A stretch of DNA of 39,411 nucleotides, taken from positions 1-39,411 of the forward strand of contig CAKPVJ010000018.1 in NCBI GenBank assembly GCA_934193515.1. Direction: 5' to 3'. The position numbers were made by a program, and so were the translations under genes. This document shows, in pieces, positions 23,084 to 32,130 of this stretch (the first letter of the stretch is position 1; every line of letters begins with the position of its first letter). The notes under the pieces were generated by a model. It was not told the origin of the DNA and did no database searches. It saw only the letters and a program-made list of their open reading frames with translations. The stretch is from an uncultured Megasphaera sp. (lineage in GTDB: Bacteria; Bacillota; Negativicutes; Veillonellales; Megasphaeraceae).

Positions 23084-24553
23084 ATGGAAATGATGACGAT
23101 AGAAGAACTGAAAACATATGCGCCGGCCTATAAAATCGTGCCGATTAGCAAGACGATATATGCGGATATGCGCACACCTGTAGAAGTGCTGCGGATTTTG
23201 AAACATATTAGTTCCCGCTGCTATTTGCTGGAAAGTATGGAAGATAATCAACGTTGGGGGAGATATACATTTCTTGGCTGCGATCCGCAGATGGAAATTG
23301 TCTGCAAAGACAACGTGGTGCATCTCAAATCCGGTACGGATGTAGCGGTTCAGACAGACCATCCCGATGATTTCATTCGCCAAATTTTAAAGGATAATAC
23401 ATCGCCCCGCATAGAAGGCCTGCCCAATTTTACAGGCGGCCTGGTTGGTTACTTTTCGTATGACTATATCAAGTATGCCGAACCTTCTTTACAGCTGCAG
23501 GCCGATGACGATGAACAAATTCCCGACTATGATTTACTCCTTTTTGAAAAAGTAATTGTCTTTGACAATTTGAAACAAAAAATTATTCTGATTGCCAACG
23601 TGCGGCTGGACGCGTTGGAAGAAAATTACCATAAAGCGGTGTTGGAATTAGAGCGTATGGAAATGCTTATCCGCCATGGTGAAAAAGCGCGGCCGGAGCC
23701 GCTGCATTTGCAAAGTGAGTTTAAACCGTTGTTTGACGAAGAGGCGTACTGCCAAATGGTAGAAAAAGGAAAGCAGTATATTCGCGAAGGCGATATTTTT
23801 CAAGTCGTGCTTTCCAATAGGCTGGAAGCCAAGGCAGCAGGCAGCTTGTTTGATACATACCGGGTGCTGCGGACGCTGAATCCGTCACCGTATATGTTTT
23901 ATTTTGCCGGTGATGACATAGAGCTGGCCGGTTCGTCGCCGGAAACGCTGACGCGGCTGCAGGACGGCAAACTGTTTACCTTTCCGCTGGCAGGCACGAG
24001 GCCCAGAGGAAAAACACTGCAGGAGGATGAAGCATTGGAACAGGAACTGCTGCACAATGAAAAAGAATTGGCAGAGCACAACATGCTTGTCGATTTGGGC
24101 CGTAATGATTTAGGACGTATTAGTGAATTTGGCAGTGTCCACGTAGAACAATATTTGGATGTCCTTCGCTTTTCTCATGTCATGCATCTTGGCTCGACGG
24201 TCAGCAGTACGATTTGCCGTGATAAAACAGCCGTAGACGCGATTGGTGCTGTCCTGCCGGCGGGCACACTGTCAGGGGCTCCTAAAATCAGGGCTTGCCA
24301 GATTATTGACGAATTGGAAAAAGAAAAACGAGGTGTCTACGGCGGAGCCATTGGCTATATTGATTTTCGCGGCAACATGGATACCTGCATCGGCATTCGC
24401 CTGGCATATAAAAAAGGAAATCGGTTGTTTGTTCGTTCCGGTGCCGGGATTGTAGCAGACAGCGTACCGAAAAACGAGTATCAGGAATGTTTGAACAAAG
24501 CGAAAGCCGTTGTTTTGGCCGTACAGCAGGCAGATGGAGGGATAGACAAATGA
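23084..24553 (+). CDS. trpE: Anthranilate synthase component I
   Basis: A 489-residue enzyme that makes anthranilate from chorismate using ammonia supplied by TrpG. The N-terminal LLES motif, associated with tryptophan feedback inhibition, is present, so allosteric control is probably retained on top of the T-box. Catalytic-domain landmarks include GDIFQVVLSNR, SSPETL, PLAGTRPRG, EHNMLVDLGRND, LSGAPKIRA and RGVYGGAIGYID. The ATG at 23084 has GGAGG five bases upstream; an ATG two codons later is a second possibility. The stop overlaps the trpG start. It is the first gene of the operon. Confidence 0.96.
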   Translation: MEMMTIEELKTYAPAYKIVPISKTIYADMRTPVEVLRILKHISSRCYLLESMEDNQRWGRYTFLGCDPQMEIVCKDNVVHLKSGTDVAVQTDHPDDFIRQILKDNTSPRIEGLPNFTGGLVGYFSYDYIKYAEPSLQLQADDDEQIPDYDLLLFEKVIVFDNLKQKIILIANVRLDALEENYHKAVLELERMEMLIRHGEKARPEPLHLQSEFKPLFDEEAYCQMVEKGKQYIREGDIFQVVLSNRLEAKAAGSLFDTYRVLRTLNPSPYMFYFAGDDIELAGSSPETLTRLQDGKLFTFPLAGTRPRGKTLQEDEALEQELLHNEKELAEHNMLVDLGRNDLGRISEFGSVHVEQYLDVLRFSHVMHLGSTVSSTICRDKTAVDAIGAVLPAGTLSGAPKIRACQIIDELEKEKRGVYGGAIGYIDFRGNMDTCIGIRLAYKKGNRLFVRSGAGIVADSVPKNEYQECLNKAKAVVLAVQQADGGIDK

Positions 24554-25122
24554 TTGTACTTATTGATAACTATGACAGCTTTTCATATAACCTCTATCAG
24601 CTTCTGGGGCAGTTTGATACAGATATAGCAGTCATCCGCAATGATGAAAAAACAGTGGCAGACATAGAAGCGATGCATCCGGACCATATCGTCATCTCGC
24701 CGGGGCCGGGCCGTCCGGCTGATGCCGGCATTTGCGAAGACGCCATTTTGTATTTTGCCGGAAAAATCCCGTTCCTTGGCGTATGCCTGGGGCATCAGGC
24801 GATATGCGAAACCTTCGGCGGTACGATTACCTATGCGAAACAGCTCATGCACGGCAAACAGTCCATAGCGACTGTCGTCAAAGACAGTCCCCTTTTTCAG
24901 GGTCTGCCCAAAACAGTTGATGTAGGCCGCTATCATTCTCTGGCTTTGGATCCCAAAACACTGCCGGAAGAATTGGAGGTTTTAGCAAAAACGGAAGATG
25001 GTGAAATTATGGCGGTAGGGCATAAAACCTATCCTGTCTACGGCCTGCAGTTTCATCCCGAATCGATTCTTACGCCGACAGGACCGATGATGATTGAAAA
25101 TTTCTTAAAACATACAATATAA
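24550..25122 (+). CDS. trpG: Anthranilate synthase component II, glutamine amidotransferase
   Basis: A 190-residue class I amidotransferase that frees ammonia from glutamine for TrpE. The triad is Cys79 (GVCLGHQ), His169 and Glu171 (QFHPES). The N-terminal LIDNYDSFSYNL and the oxyanion SPGPGRP are typical. It is a stand-alone TrpG, not fused to TrpD. The ATG at 24550 overlaps the trpE TGA, with GGAGGG upstream, so translation is coupled. The protein may also serve PabA-type reactions, which this window cannot test. Confidence 0.95.
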   Translation: MIVLIDNYDSFSYNLYQLLGQFDTDIAVIRNDEKTVADIEAMHPDHIVISPGPGRPADAGICEDAILYFAGKIPFLGVCLGHQAICETFGGTITYAKQLMHGKQSIATVVKDSPLFQGLPKTVDVGRYHSLALDPKTLPEELEVLAKTEDGEIMAVGHKTYPVYGLQFHPESILTPTGPMMIENFLKHTI

Positions 25123-25153
25123 GCACGATTACAGTATATGGAGGGGAATACGA

Positions 25154-26176
25154 ATGATTAAAGAAGCCATTATCAAGATTGTCAATAAAGGTGATTTGAC
25201 ATACGATGAAGCAAAAGCCGTGATGTTGGAAATTATGAGCGGCAAGACGACACAGACGCAGAATGCTGCGTTTTTGGCAGCACTTTCCACCAAGAGTACG
25301 AAAGCCGAAACGATTGATGAAATTTCTGGCTGTGCAGAAGCGATGCGTTCCTTAGCAACACCTGTGCCGCATCCGGGCATGGATGTTTTGGAAATTGTAG
25401 GAACTGGCGGCGACGGGGCCCATTCTTTTAATATTTCTACGACATCAGCCATAATTTTGGCTGCCGGCGGCGTCAAGGTGGCTAAGCACGGCAATCGGGC
25501 GGCATCTTCTCTCTGCGGCACGGCAGACTGCTTGGAAACCTTGGGCATCAACATCCAGCAAGACCCGCAGCTGGCGTTGAAGATGCTTAAAGAAACGAAT
25601 TTCTGTTTTCTCTTTGCTCAAAAATACCATGCTGCCATGAAGTACGTCGGACCGATTCGTAAAGAACTCGGTTTCCGTACGGTATTCAATATCTTGGGGC
25701 CATTGACCAATCCGGCAAAACCGGAAATGTTCCTTCTTGGCGTCTACGACGGCTATCTTGTGGAACCATTGGCCAAAGTCCTTTCATCTTTGGGTGTCAA
25801 ACGGGGATTAGTGGCATATGGGCAGGAAAAACTCGATGAAATATCGCCGAACGGGCCGACGACGATTTGCGAACTGCGCGATGGATACTACCGGACATCG
25901 GTTATCAAACCGGAAGATTTCGGCTTGACACCGGGTCGCAAAGAAGAACTTGTCGGTGGTACGCCTGAAGAAAATGCGCAAATTACACGGGATGTCTTGA
26001 GCGGAACGATTCAAGGAACCAAGCGAAATGCTGTTTTGCTGAATGCTGGCGCCGCATTTTTCGTAACGCAGAAAGCAGATTCTATTGCGGACGGCATTCA
26101 ATTGGCAGCCAGCTTGATTGACAGCGGCAAGGCGACAGCAGCATTAGAAAAATGTATTGCCGTCAGTCAGCAGTAG
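25154..26176 (+). CDS. trpD: Anthranilate phosphoribosyltransferase
   Basis: A 340-residue enzyme joining anthranilate to PRPP. The PRPP-binding GTGGDG lies at 83-88 and the KHGNRAASS motif at 111-119; further along are ILGPLTNPA and the DEISPNGPT loop. The length is standard. GGAGGGG precedes the ATG, and the gap from trpG is 31 bases. trpC begins 11 bases after its stop. Confidence 0.96.
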   Translation: MIKEAIIKIVNKGDLTYDEAKAVMLEIMSGKTTQTQNAAFLAALSTKSTKAETIDEISGCAEAMRSLATPVPHPGMDVLEIVGTGGDGAHSFNISTTSAIILAAGGVKVAKHGNRAASSLCGTADCLETLGINIQQDPQLALKMLKETNFCFLFAQKYHAAMKYVGPIRKELGFRTVFNILGPLTNPAKPEMFLLGVYDGYLVEPLAKVLSSLGVKRGLVAYGQEKLDEISPNGPTTICELRDGYYRTSVIKPEDFGLTPGRKEELVGGTPEENAQITRDVLSGTIQGTKRNAVLLNAGAAFFVTQKADSIADGIQLAASLIDSGKATAALEKCIAVSQQ

Positions 26177-26187
26177 GAGGTGCAGAT

Positions 26188-26976
26188 ATGATACTGGACA
26201 ATCTCGTAGCTGCGTCCCAAAAGAACGTGGCTGCTGATAAGGCAAGCATATCGCTGGAAACAATGAAAGCCCGTGCCTTGGCTGTACCGTCCCTAACGGA
26301 TTTCCCTTTTGAGAAACAGTTAGCAAAACCAGGACTGTCCTTTATTTGCGAAGTGAAACGGGCATCTCCGTCGAAAGGACTTATTGCCCCTGATTTTCCC
26401 TATTTGGATATTGCCAAAGAATACGAAAAGGCTGGTGCAGCGGCTATTTCAGTTTTGACGGAACGGGATTATTTTCAAGGCAGCGTGCAGTACCTGCAGG
26501 AAATTGCACAGGCTGTGCAAACACCGGTGCTGCGCAAAGATTTCATTATCGATGCCTACCAAATCTATGAAGCCAAGGCCATGGGGGCAGCGGCCATTTT
26601 GCTCATTTGTGCCGTGCTGGATGATTCCCGATTGACAGCGTTCTTGGCATTGGCTGATTCGTTGGGATTGTCTGTATTGACAGAGGCTCATGATGCCGAG
26701 GAAATTCGCCGGGCTGTTGCTGCAGGAGCCCGCGTGATAGGCGTCAACAACCGCAACTTGAAAGACTTTACCGTATCGTTGGATACGAGCTGCCGTCTGC
26801 GGCCCCTTGTGCCGGACAATATCTTGTTTGTTGCGGAAAGCGGTATCAAAACGCCGGCAGATACGGCACGGCTGCGGGCACACGGCGTCGATGCCGTGCT
26901 GATTGGCGAAACGCTCATGCGAAGTTCGGATAAAAAAGAAATGCTGCAGCAGTTGGCAGGGCTTCATCATGACTAA
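26188..26976 (+). CDS. trpC: Indole-3-glycerol phosphate synthase
   Basis: A 262-residue TIM-barrel enzyme that closes the indole ring from CdRP. Conserved segments are FICEVKRASPSKG, SVLTERDYFQGS, VLRKDFIIDAYQIYEA, VLTEAHD, IGVNNRNLKDF and VAESGI. It is a single-function protein, separate from trpF. The start at 26188 has AGGAGG seven bases upstream. Its last codons overlap the trpF start by eight bases. Confidence 0.96.
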   Translation: MILDNLVAASQKNVAADKASISLETMKARALAVPSLTDFPFEKQLAKPGLSFICEVKRASPSKGLIAPDFPYLDIAKEYEKAGAAAISVLTERDYFQGSVQYLQEIAQAVQTPVLRKDFIIDAYQIYEAKAMGAAAILLICAVLDDSRLTAFLALADSLGLSVLTEAHDAEEIRRAVAAGARVIGVNNRNLKDFTVSLDTSCRLRPLVPDNILFVAESGIKTPADTARLRAHGVDAVLIGETLMRSSDKKEMLQQLAGLHHD

Positions 26977-27586
26977 GGTGAAACTTTGCGGACTCAAACG
27001 GCCCTGCGATATAGAATGGGCCAATGCGTTTCAGCCGGATTATGCAGGATTTGTCTTTGCCGGGACGAAACGCCGAGTGACAGACGAAACGGCACAGCAG
27101 CTGCGGATGCGTCTGTCTGCAGACATACCGGCAGTCGGTGTGTTTGTCAATGAACCGATAGCCCATATTGCAGCGTTGGTACAAGGCGGTACGATTCAGC
27201 TCGTGCAGCTTCATGGACAGGAAGAGGAAGCCTATATACGGCACTTGCGGCAGTATGCAGAGGTACCGATTATCCAGGCATTTTCTGTTACGGGACTGAA
27301 CGATATAGCACGGGCGGAAAACAGTCCGGCAGACTATATATTGCTGGACCATGGTGCGGGCGGGACCGGGCAGGCATTTGCCTGGTCTATGCTGAAGTAC
27401 GTCAAGCGACCGTATTTTCTTGCCGGCGGTCTGACGCCGGAAAATGCAGTACAAGCCCTTGCGTTTCATCCATATGCGCTGGATATAAGCAGCGGCATTG
27501 AAACGAACGGTGTCAAAGATAAAGAAAAAATTAAAACATTTATGACGCGTGTACGGAACACGGCGTTACAGGAGGAAATAAAATGA
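26969..27586 (+). CDS. trpF: Phosphoribosylanthranilate isomerase
   Basis: A 205-residue TIM-barrel isomerase converting PRA to CdRP. The N-terminal KLCGLKRPCDIEWA holds the catalytic cysteine, and the AGGLTPENA and GIETNGVKD segments near the end bind phosphate. Catalytic Asp lies in YILLDHGAGGTGQAF. The ATG at 26969 overlaps the end of trpC as ATGACTAA, and no strong ribosome binding site is seen, so translation likely depends on coupling. Its stop overlaps the trpB start. Confidence 0.94.
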   Translation: MTKVKLCGLKRPCDIEWANAFQPDYAGFVFAGTKRRVTDETAQQLRMRLSADIPAVGVFVNEPIAHIAALVQGGTIQLVQLHGQEEEAYIRHLRQYAEVPIIQAFSVTGLNDIARAENSPADYILLDHGAGGTGQAFAWSMLKYVKRPYFLAGGLTPENAVQALAFHPYALDISSGIETNGVKDKEKIKTFMTRVRNTALQEEIK

Positions 27587-28767
27587 CAACAGGAAGATTT
27601 GGCCCCTTTGGCGGTCAGTATATACCGGAAACGTTGATGAACGAAATTCATCATTTGGAAAAAGCCTATGAGTATTACAAAAATGACCCTGATTTTCAGG
27701 CAGAATTGCAGGACTTGCTTAATAATTATGCCAATCGCCCGTCGCTGCTCTATTATGCCGGCAAAATGACGGAAGATTTGGGCGGCGCGAAAATTTATCT
27801 CAAACGAGAAGACCTCAATCATACCGGTGCCCACAAAATCAACAATGCCCTCGGTCAATGTCTCCTTGCCAAGAAAATGGGCAAGACTCGTGTCATTGCG
27901 GAAACCGGTGCCGGCCAGCATGGTGTGGCTACGGCCACGGCGGCGGCCTTCATGGGCTTGGAATGCGAAGTATTCATGGGGGAAGAAGATACGATTCGCC
28001 AGGCGCTTAACGTCTATCGCATGGAACTGTTGGGAGCCAAAGTTCATCCCGTTACATCGGGTACGCGTGTCCTCAAAGATGCCGTCAACGAAGCTATGCG
28101 CGAATGGGTCAGCCGCGTCGATGACACTCATTATGTCATTGGCTCGACGATGGGGCCCCATCCCTTTCCTATGATGGTACGGGATTTTCAGGCAGTTATC
28201 AGCCGGGAAGCACGGCAGCAGATTTTGGAAAAAGAAGGCAAACTGCCTCAGGCCGTCATCGCCTGCGTCGGCGGCGGCAGCAACGCGATGGGAATGTTTT
28301 ATAATTTTATCAACGATACAGACGTAAAGCTCATTGGCTGCGAAGCGGCTGGCAAAGGTATCGATACCAAGCTTCACGCAGCAACCATTTCTAAAGGTAC
28401 TGTTGGTATTTTCCACGGCATGAAATCTATTTTCTGCCAAAATGATCAAGGGCAGATTGATGAAGTATATTCTATTTCTGCCGGGTTGGACTATCCGGGC
28501 ATCGGGCCGGAACATGCGTACTTGTACCAGAGCGGCCGTGCTCAGTATATACCGGTCAAAGACGACGAAGCGGTTGCCGCTTTTGAATATCTGGCCAAGA
28601 CAGAAGGCATTATCTGCGCGATTGAAAGCGCGCACGCTGTTTATGAAGCCATGCAGCTGGCACCGAAAATGAGCAAAGACGAAAGCATCATTGTCTGCTT
28701 GTCCGGACGCGGTGATAAAGACGTAGCAGCCATTGCAAGATATAAAGGGAGGGACTTACATGAGTAA
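27583..28767 (+). CDS. trpB: Tryptophan synthase beta subunit
   Basis: A 394-residue PLP enzyme condensing indole and serine. The Schiff-base lysine is Lys85 in HTGAHKINNALGQ, and the phosphate-cradling glycine stretch is CVGGGSNAMG. The ETGAGQHGVA loop with the catalytic Glu is intact. It belongs to the classical TrpB1 form that works with TrpA. The ATG overlaps the trpF stop (ATGA), with GAGG upstream. It overlaps trpA by eight bases. Confidence 0.97.
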   Translation: MTTGRFGPFGGQYIPETLMNEIHHLEKAYEYYKNDPDFQAELQDLLNNYANRPSLLYYAGKMTEDLGGAKIYLKREDLNHTGAHKINNALGQCLLAKKMGKTRVIAETGAGQHGVATATAAAFMGLECEVFMGEEDTIRQALNVYRMELLGAKVHPVTSGTRVLKDAVNEAMREWVSRVDDTHYVIGSTMGPHPFPMMVRDFQAVISREARQQILEKEGKLPQAVIACVGGGSNAMGMFYNFINDTDVKLIGCEAAGKGIDTKLHAATISKGTVGIFHGMKSIFCQNDQGQIDEVYSISAGLDYPGIGPEHAYLYQSGRAQYIPVKDDEAVAAFEYLAKTEGIICAIESAHAVYEAMQLAPKMSKDESIIVCLSGRGDKDVAAIARYKGRDLHE

Positions 28768-29539
28768 GATTGGAAATGCCTTTAAAAACGGCAAAGCATT
28801 TATCGGATTTTTGACAGGCGGCGATCCGTCTATTGAAAAAAGCTGTGAATATATTATGACTATGGTCAAAGCTGGCGCGGACCTGGTAGAAATCGGCATT
28901 CCCTTTTCGGACCCGATTGCAGAAGGCGTCGTCATACAAGAAGCCAATATTCGGGCCCTGTCCGTCAACACGCGGCTGGAAGACGTATTCCGTTTAGCGG
29001 CTATGGTACGCCAACAATCGGACGTGCCCTTGGTATTTTTGACCTATGTTAATCCCATATACAAATACGGCAAAGACGCTTTTTTTGCTAAATGTCAGGA
29101 AAACGGCGTTGACGGCGTAATTATTCCGGATATGCCTTTTGAAGAACGGCAGGAATGCGCTGGTGCAGCTCAGGCACACGGCATTGACATTATTTCGATG
29201 ATTGCGCCGACATCTAAAGACCGCATCAAAGAAATTGCTAAGGTTGGTTCCGGTTTCTTGTATGTCGTGTCATCTTTGGGCGTTACCGGTACACGCAGTA
29301 CGATTACAACGAATCTCAAGGAAATCATTGATACGATTAAAGAAGTGACGGATGTTCCCTGCGCAGTCGGATTCGGCATCAATACGCCGGAACAAGCTGA
29401 AAAAATTGCCCATGACGCAGACGGCGTGATTGTAGGCAGTGCGATTGTCAAAATCATTGCCAAATACGGTACGGAAGCAGCACCGCATATCTATGAATAT
29501 GTTAAAGCTATGAAAGAAGCGGCGATGAGGGGCGCGTAA
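28760..29539 (+). CDS. trpA: Tryptophan synthase alpha subunit
   Basis: A 259-residue TIM barrel that splits indole-3-glycerol phosphate and channels indole to TrpB. The catalytic Glu44 in LVEIGIPFSDP corresponds to Glu49 of Salmonella TrpA. The position equivalent to the second catalytic residue, Asp60, is Glu55 (PIAEG). I recall the same AEG variant in other Firmicute TrpA proteins, and glutamate is the one replacement known to retain activity. The phosphate-binding SSLGVTGTR loop is present. The start at 28760 has GGGAGGG upstream and overlaps trpB. A terminator follows. Confidence 0.95.
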   Translation: MSKIGNAFKNGKAFIGFLTGGDPSIEKSCEYIMTMVKAGADLVEIGIPFSDPIAEGVVIQEANIRALSVNTRLEDVFRLAAMVRQQSDVPLVFLTYVNPIYKYGKDAFFAKCQENGVDGVIIPDMPFEERQECAGAAQAHGIDIISMIAPTSKDRIKEIAKVGSGFLYVVSSLGVTGTRSTITTNLKEIIDTIKEVTDVPCAVGFGINTPEQAEKIAHDADGVIVGSAIVKIIAKYGTEAAPHIYEYVKAMKEAAMRGA

Positions 29540-29595
29540 TAGAAAAGGGCTGCTGCACAACGCGATAGCTTTTTCCATTATACATATCAGATACA

Positions 29596-29650
29596 AAGAA
29601 CCGGGATGATGCATGATGACGAAATCGTTCATGTACTATCCCGGTTCTTC
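29596..29650 (+). terminator. Terminator of the trp operon
   Basis: AAGAACCGGGAT pairs perfectly with ATCCCGGTTCTT over a loop that can itself fold; the tail is CTTCTTG rather than a pure T run. Confidence 0.7.
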
Positions 29651-29705
29651 TTGTGCATAGTTGGTTTTTGCAGATAAAGCAGTAAAAAAATGGGTTGGAA
29701 AAAAT

Positions 29706-29762
29706 AAAAAAGAGAACGGCTGCATGGTAGTCAGTATAAAACTATCATGCAGTCGTTCTTTT
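29706..29762 (-). terminator. Terminator of the DAACS symporter gene
   Basis: On the minus strand AAAAGAACGACTGCATGATAG pairs with the opposite arm with few mismatches, followed by CTCTTTTTT. It lies about 20 bases past the symporter stop. Confidence 0.8.
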
Positions 29763-29780
29763 GGTATAAAATGAATAAAA

Positions 29781-31088
29781 TTATTGTTGTGGTGCAGATG
29801 CTGATTGTGCATCGAGTTCGTGTGCTAAATCGTGGTCCGTCATAGCACAGACTGCCGAGTCAGACCAAACGTTTTCAGCCGTTTCAATCATATCGATGAT
29901 AGTATAAATTGGCAGGATAATACCCATGATGCCAATAGGAGCACCGATACCGGACATGAGCGATAACGTGAGGAAGTAGCAGCCCATGGGAACGCCGGCG
30001 TTGCCTACGGCTGCTAAAACAGCAACGAAGAGCCAGGCAATCATGGTACCTATGGAAAGGGAGAAACCACCGTTCTGCATCAGGAATAAGGAGGTAACCA
30101 AGATAAAGGCGGCACAGCCATTCATATTGATAGTCGTGCAGATAGGCAGGACAAAACGGGATACTTGGGGGTGCACATTGAGCCGTTGTTCTGCAGATGC
30201 CAACGTGACTGGCAACGTGCCGGCAGAGCTCTTAGTGAACAATGCAACGGCAATAGCCGGGGCCATTTTGCGGAAAACGTGGAGCGGATTGAGCCCGCGG
30301 AGTGCCAAGAAAATCGGCAGAACGATAAAAAACTGAATGAGGTTGCCGCCGATAATGACCAGCGTATATTTGCCAAGGGCACCGACGATGACACCGGCTT
30401 CAATCTGAGCCGACAGCTGCGCTGAAAAAGCCAAAATGCCGACAGGAAGAATCCAAAGCAGCGCCCGGATGAGGGTAAACAAGACTTCTTGTAATCCTAA
30501 GAGGCCTTTCAACAGGACGGAACGATTTTCTGTTTTCGGCATAAAAGCCAATGCCAGGCCGACAGCGGCTGCGATGAGCATAACGGATAAGACATTGCCG
30601 GATAAGAACGGCTGCAGCATGTTATTCGGAATAACGGATAAGAAATGGTCATAATATGTAACGTTTTCCAATTTCTGCGGGACGTTGGAAACGCCGGAAT
30701 TGATGAGGTCCACCGGCAAATTGCCCGGTGCAATCCAAATGTAGAGTACCAAGCCAATCGCAGCGGCGCAGATAGTTGTCAGCAGTGTGTAAGTTACGGC
30801 ATGAGCAAAGATGCGTCCGGTTTCTTTTTTAGCTCCCAGCGCGGACAATGTCGTGATGACGGCTAAGGCAATGGTCGGTACGGCAATAAATTGGAATAAG
30901 CGCGTGAAAACAGTAGCAATGAAATTAAATAATTGATTCAATGCAGGAATGCCGAGCCAGCCTAAGATGGCACCAATGATGAGAGCGCCTATCCACAACA
31001 CAAATTGACGGCCGCGATGCTGGCCTTGACTGTTGCGGATGGCTTCTCGAGCTTGTTCTTGGACTCGGTCTTTTGATTCATTAGACAT
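29781..31088 (-). CDS. Dicarboxylate/amino acid:cation symporter (DAACS family)
   Basis: A 435-residue secondary carrier of the GltP/DctA/SstT superfamily, with about eight membrane segments and two re-entrant loops. The transport motifs are visible as TKSSAGTLP (serine-rich hairpin), TTINMNGCA (TM7 cation site) and GNAGVPMG (second hairpin). The substrate could be glutamate, aspartate, serine or a C4-dicarboxylate; the motifs do not settle it. The first 25 residues are hydrophilic. AAAAGGAG precedes the ATG at 31088. It is a single-gene unit with its own terminator. Confidence 0.88.
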   Translation of the reverse strand: MSNESKDRVQEQAREAIRNSQGQHRGRQFVLWIGALIIGAILGWLGIPALNQLFNFIATVFTRLFQFIAVPTIALAVITTLSALGAKKETGRIFAHAVTYTLLTTICAAAIGLVLYIWIAPGNLPVDLINSGVSNVPQKLENVTYYDHFLSVIPNNMLQPFLSGNVLSVMLIAAAVGLALAFMPKTENRSVLLKGLLGLQEVLFTLIRALLWILPVGILAFSAQLSAQIEAGVIVGALGKYTLVIIGGNLIQFFIVLPIFLALRGLNPLHVFRKMAPAIAVALFTKSSAGTLPVTLASAEQRLNVHPQVSRFVLPICTTINMNGCAAFILVTSLFLMQNGGFSLSIGTMIAWLFVAVLAAVGNAGVPMGCYFLTLSLMSGIGAPIGIMGIILPIYTIIDMIETAENVWSDSAVCAMTDHDLAHELDAQSASAPQQ

Positions 31089-31192
31089 GAGATTCAGCTC
31101 CTTTTAAATGTAAATAATTTTTATACATTACATTTTTAGTATATTATAGAAGAGAGAATACGGTCTGTCAATGGAGATAGGACACATCATGT

Positions 31193-31251
31193 AAAAAAGA
31201 CACGTAAAAGGACCGATATACACGCAACATATGCATATCGGCCCTTTACGT
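31193..31251 (-). terminator. Terminator following the structured RNA candidate
   Basis: ACGTAAA-GG-CCGATAT pairs with ATATCGG-CC-TTTACGT around a 17-base loop. On the minus strand it is followed by GTGTCTTTTTT. It begins two bases past the closing helix of the RNA candidate and ends transcription from the cupin side. Confidence 0.75.
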
Positions 31252-31252
31252 T

Positions 31253-31453
31253 ATAGGATTCATATTCATAGTGTTTTTGGTTCTGGTATCTTTGACCTCT
31301 CTGAAAAACGTAGGAATTGGTTCGTTTCTTGGCTTGCGTTGCTTACTTACATAAAATTCTTATTCCTCATTCGAAAAGCTCGACGCACGTTATTATCTTA
31401 ATAAGCGAATAGACGCATACTGCTTTGGGACGAACTTGCTTCCCTAATCCTAT
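31253..31453 (-). ncRNA. Candidate structured RNA, 6S-like
   Basis: A 201-base non-coding stretch between the cupin gene and a terminator on the same strand. On the minus strand it folds as one long broken helix: AUAGGAUU with AAUCCUAU at the ends, AGGGAA with UUCCU, GUUCGU with ACGAAC, UGCGU with ACGCA, and GCUUAUU with AGUAAGC. A bubble of 10-12 bases per strand separates the third and fourth helices. A GGU/ACC hairpin sits in the 3' strand. Length, closing helix and central bubble resemble 6S RNA, the RNA polymerase decoy. A promoter-like TTGATT-18-TATACA at 31453-31482 would start transcription a few bases inside the closing helix, which argues for caution. Confidence 0.4.
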
Positions 31454-31464
31454 GTATACATTAT

Positions 31465-31791
31465 TTAGTTGTTAATAATCAACGCGATAAACACGAGATC
31501 TGCAGTACCTGTGTTTTCCAAGCTATGACCCTTGCCGTCCGGCGTATAAGTAACATCACCTGCTTTGACGGTTCGGACAGTGCCGTTGTCGTCGTATTGG
31601 CCTTCACCGGAAAGGATGTAATACGCTTCTGCGTTGTCATGATGTTCATGGTAGCCCAAGGAACATCCCGGCTTAATAGTAATGCGGGCAAACATGCCGT
31701 TCTTACCATTCAGCTGTTCGTCTGATAAAAGTTTTTGACGCAAAATGTAGCCTTTGCCACCAGCTGCGTGCTCTACTTTTTCGGTATCCAT
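31465..31791 (-). CDS. Small cupin-domain protein
   Basis: A 108-residue single-domain cupin. The first metal-binding motif reads GYHEHHDNAEAYYILSGEG, with two histidines and a glutamate, and the second is GKGHSLENTG. Such proteins may be sugar isomerases, dioxygenases, or metabolite sensors; the substrate cannot be inferred. AGAGGTG lies upstream of the ATG at 31791, which is preferred over a GTG three codons earlier. It is transcribed divergently from the orphan ECF S-component. Confidence 0.85.
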   Translation of the reverse strand: MDTEKVEHAAGGKGYILRQKLLSDEQLNGKNGMFARITIKPGCSLGYHEHHDNAEAYYILSGEGQYDDNGTVRTVKAGDVTYTPDGKGHSLENTGTADLVFIALIINN

Positions 31792-31973
31792 GGGACCCAC
31801 CTCTTTCTAATGCTTTCGCATTTCTTGATTTGATTATAGCATGAAACTATGTGTTTGTCATGATATATGGACAAAAATAAGATGCTGTTTTTGCATGAAA
31901 CGGGAGGGAACTATGTCATAAAGTATACATACGGATACATTTTTAGTGGAGCATAGAAAATAGGAAGCACCAT

Positions 31974-32109
31974 GACAGAAATAATGTTATCTGTCCCATT
32001 TAAATTATATTTATCTTATAGTATTATATAGTACAAATAGATAGTATAGGACAGAGATGCACTGAATTTGTAATAAAAATATAATACAGATGAAACACCA
32101 TCTGTCCTA
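31974..32109. promoter_or_regulatory. Cluster of GGACAGAT-like repeats between cupin and ECF S-component genes
   Basis: Copies of GGACAGAT or its reverse complement occur at 31989-31996 (ATCTGTCC), 32049-32056 (GGACAGAG) and 32100-32107 (ATCTGTCC), with partial copies at 31974-31979 and 32086-32092. TAGGACAGAGATG (32047-32059) can pair with CATCTGTCCTA (32099-32109), or that same arm can pair with the nearer ACAGATG. The cluster may be an operator array or an RNA switch controlling the S-component. No known motif was recognised. Confidence 0.45.
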
Positions 32110-32130
32110 AACGATTAGGGGGAATAAAAA

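Noticed and set aside
27466..28635. Long minus-strand reading frame opposite trpB
   Set aside because: It lies antisense to a fully conserved trpB, has no ribosome binding site, and its translation has no recognisable domain.
28910..28930. TrpA catalytic Asp60 position is Glu, possible inactive enzyme
   Set aside because: As I recall, the AEG variant is common in Firmicute TrpA and glutamate retains activity, so it is a natural variant and not a defect.
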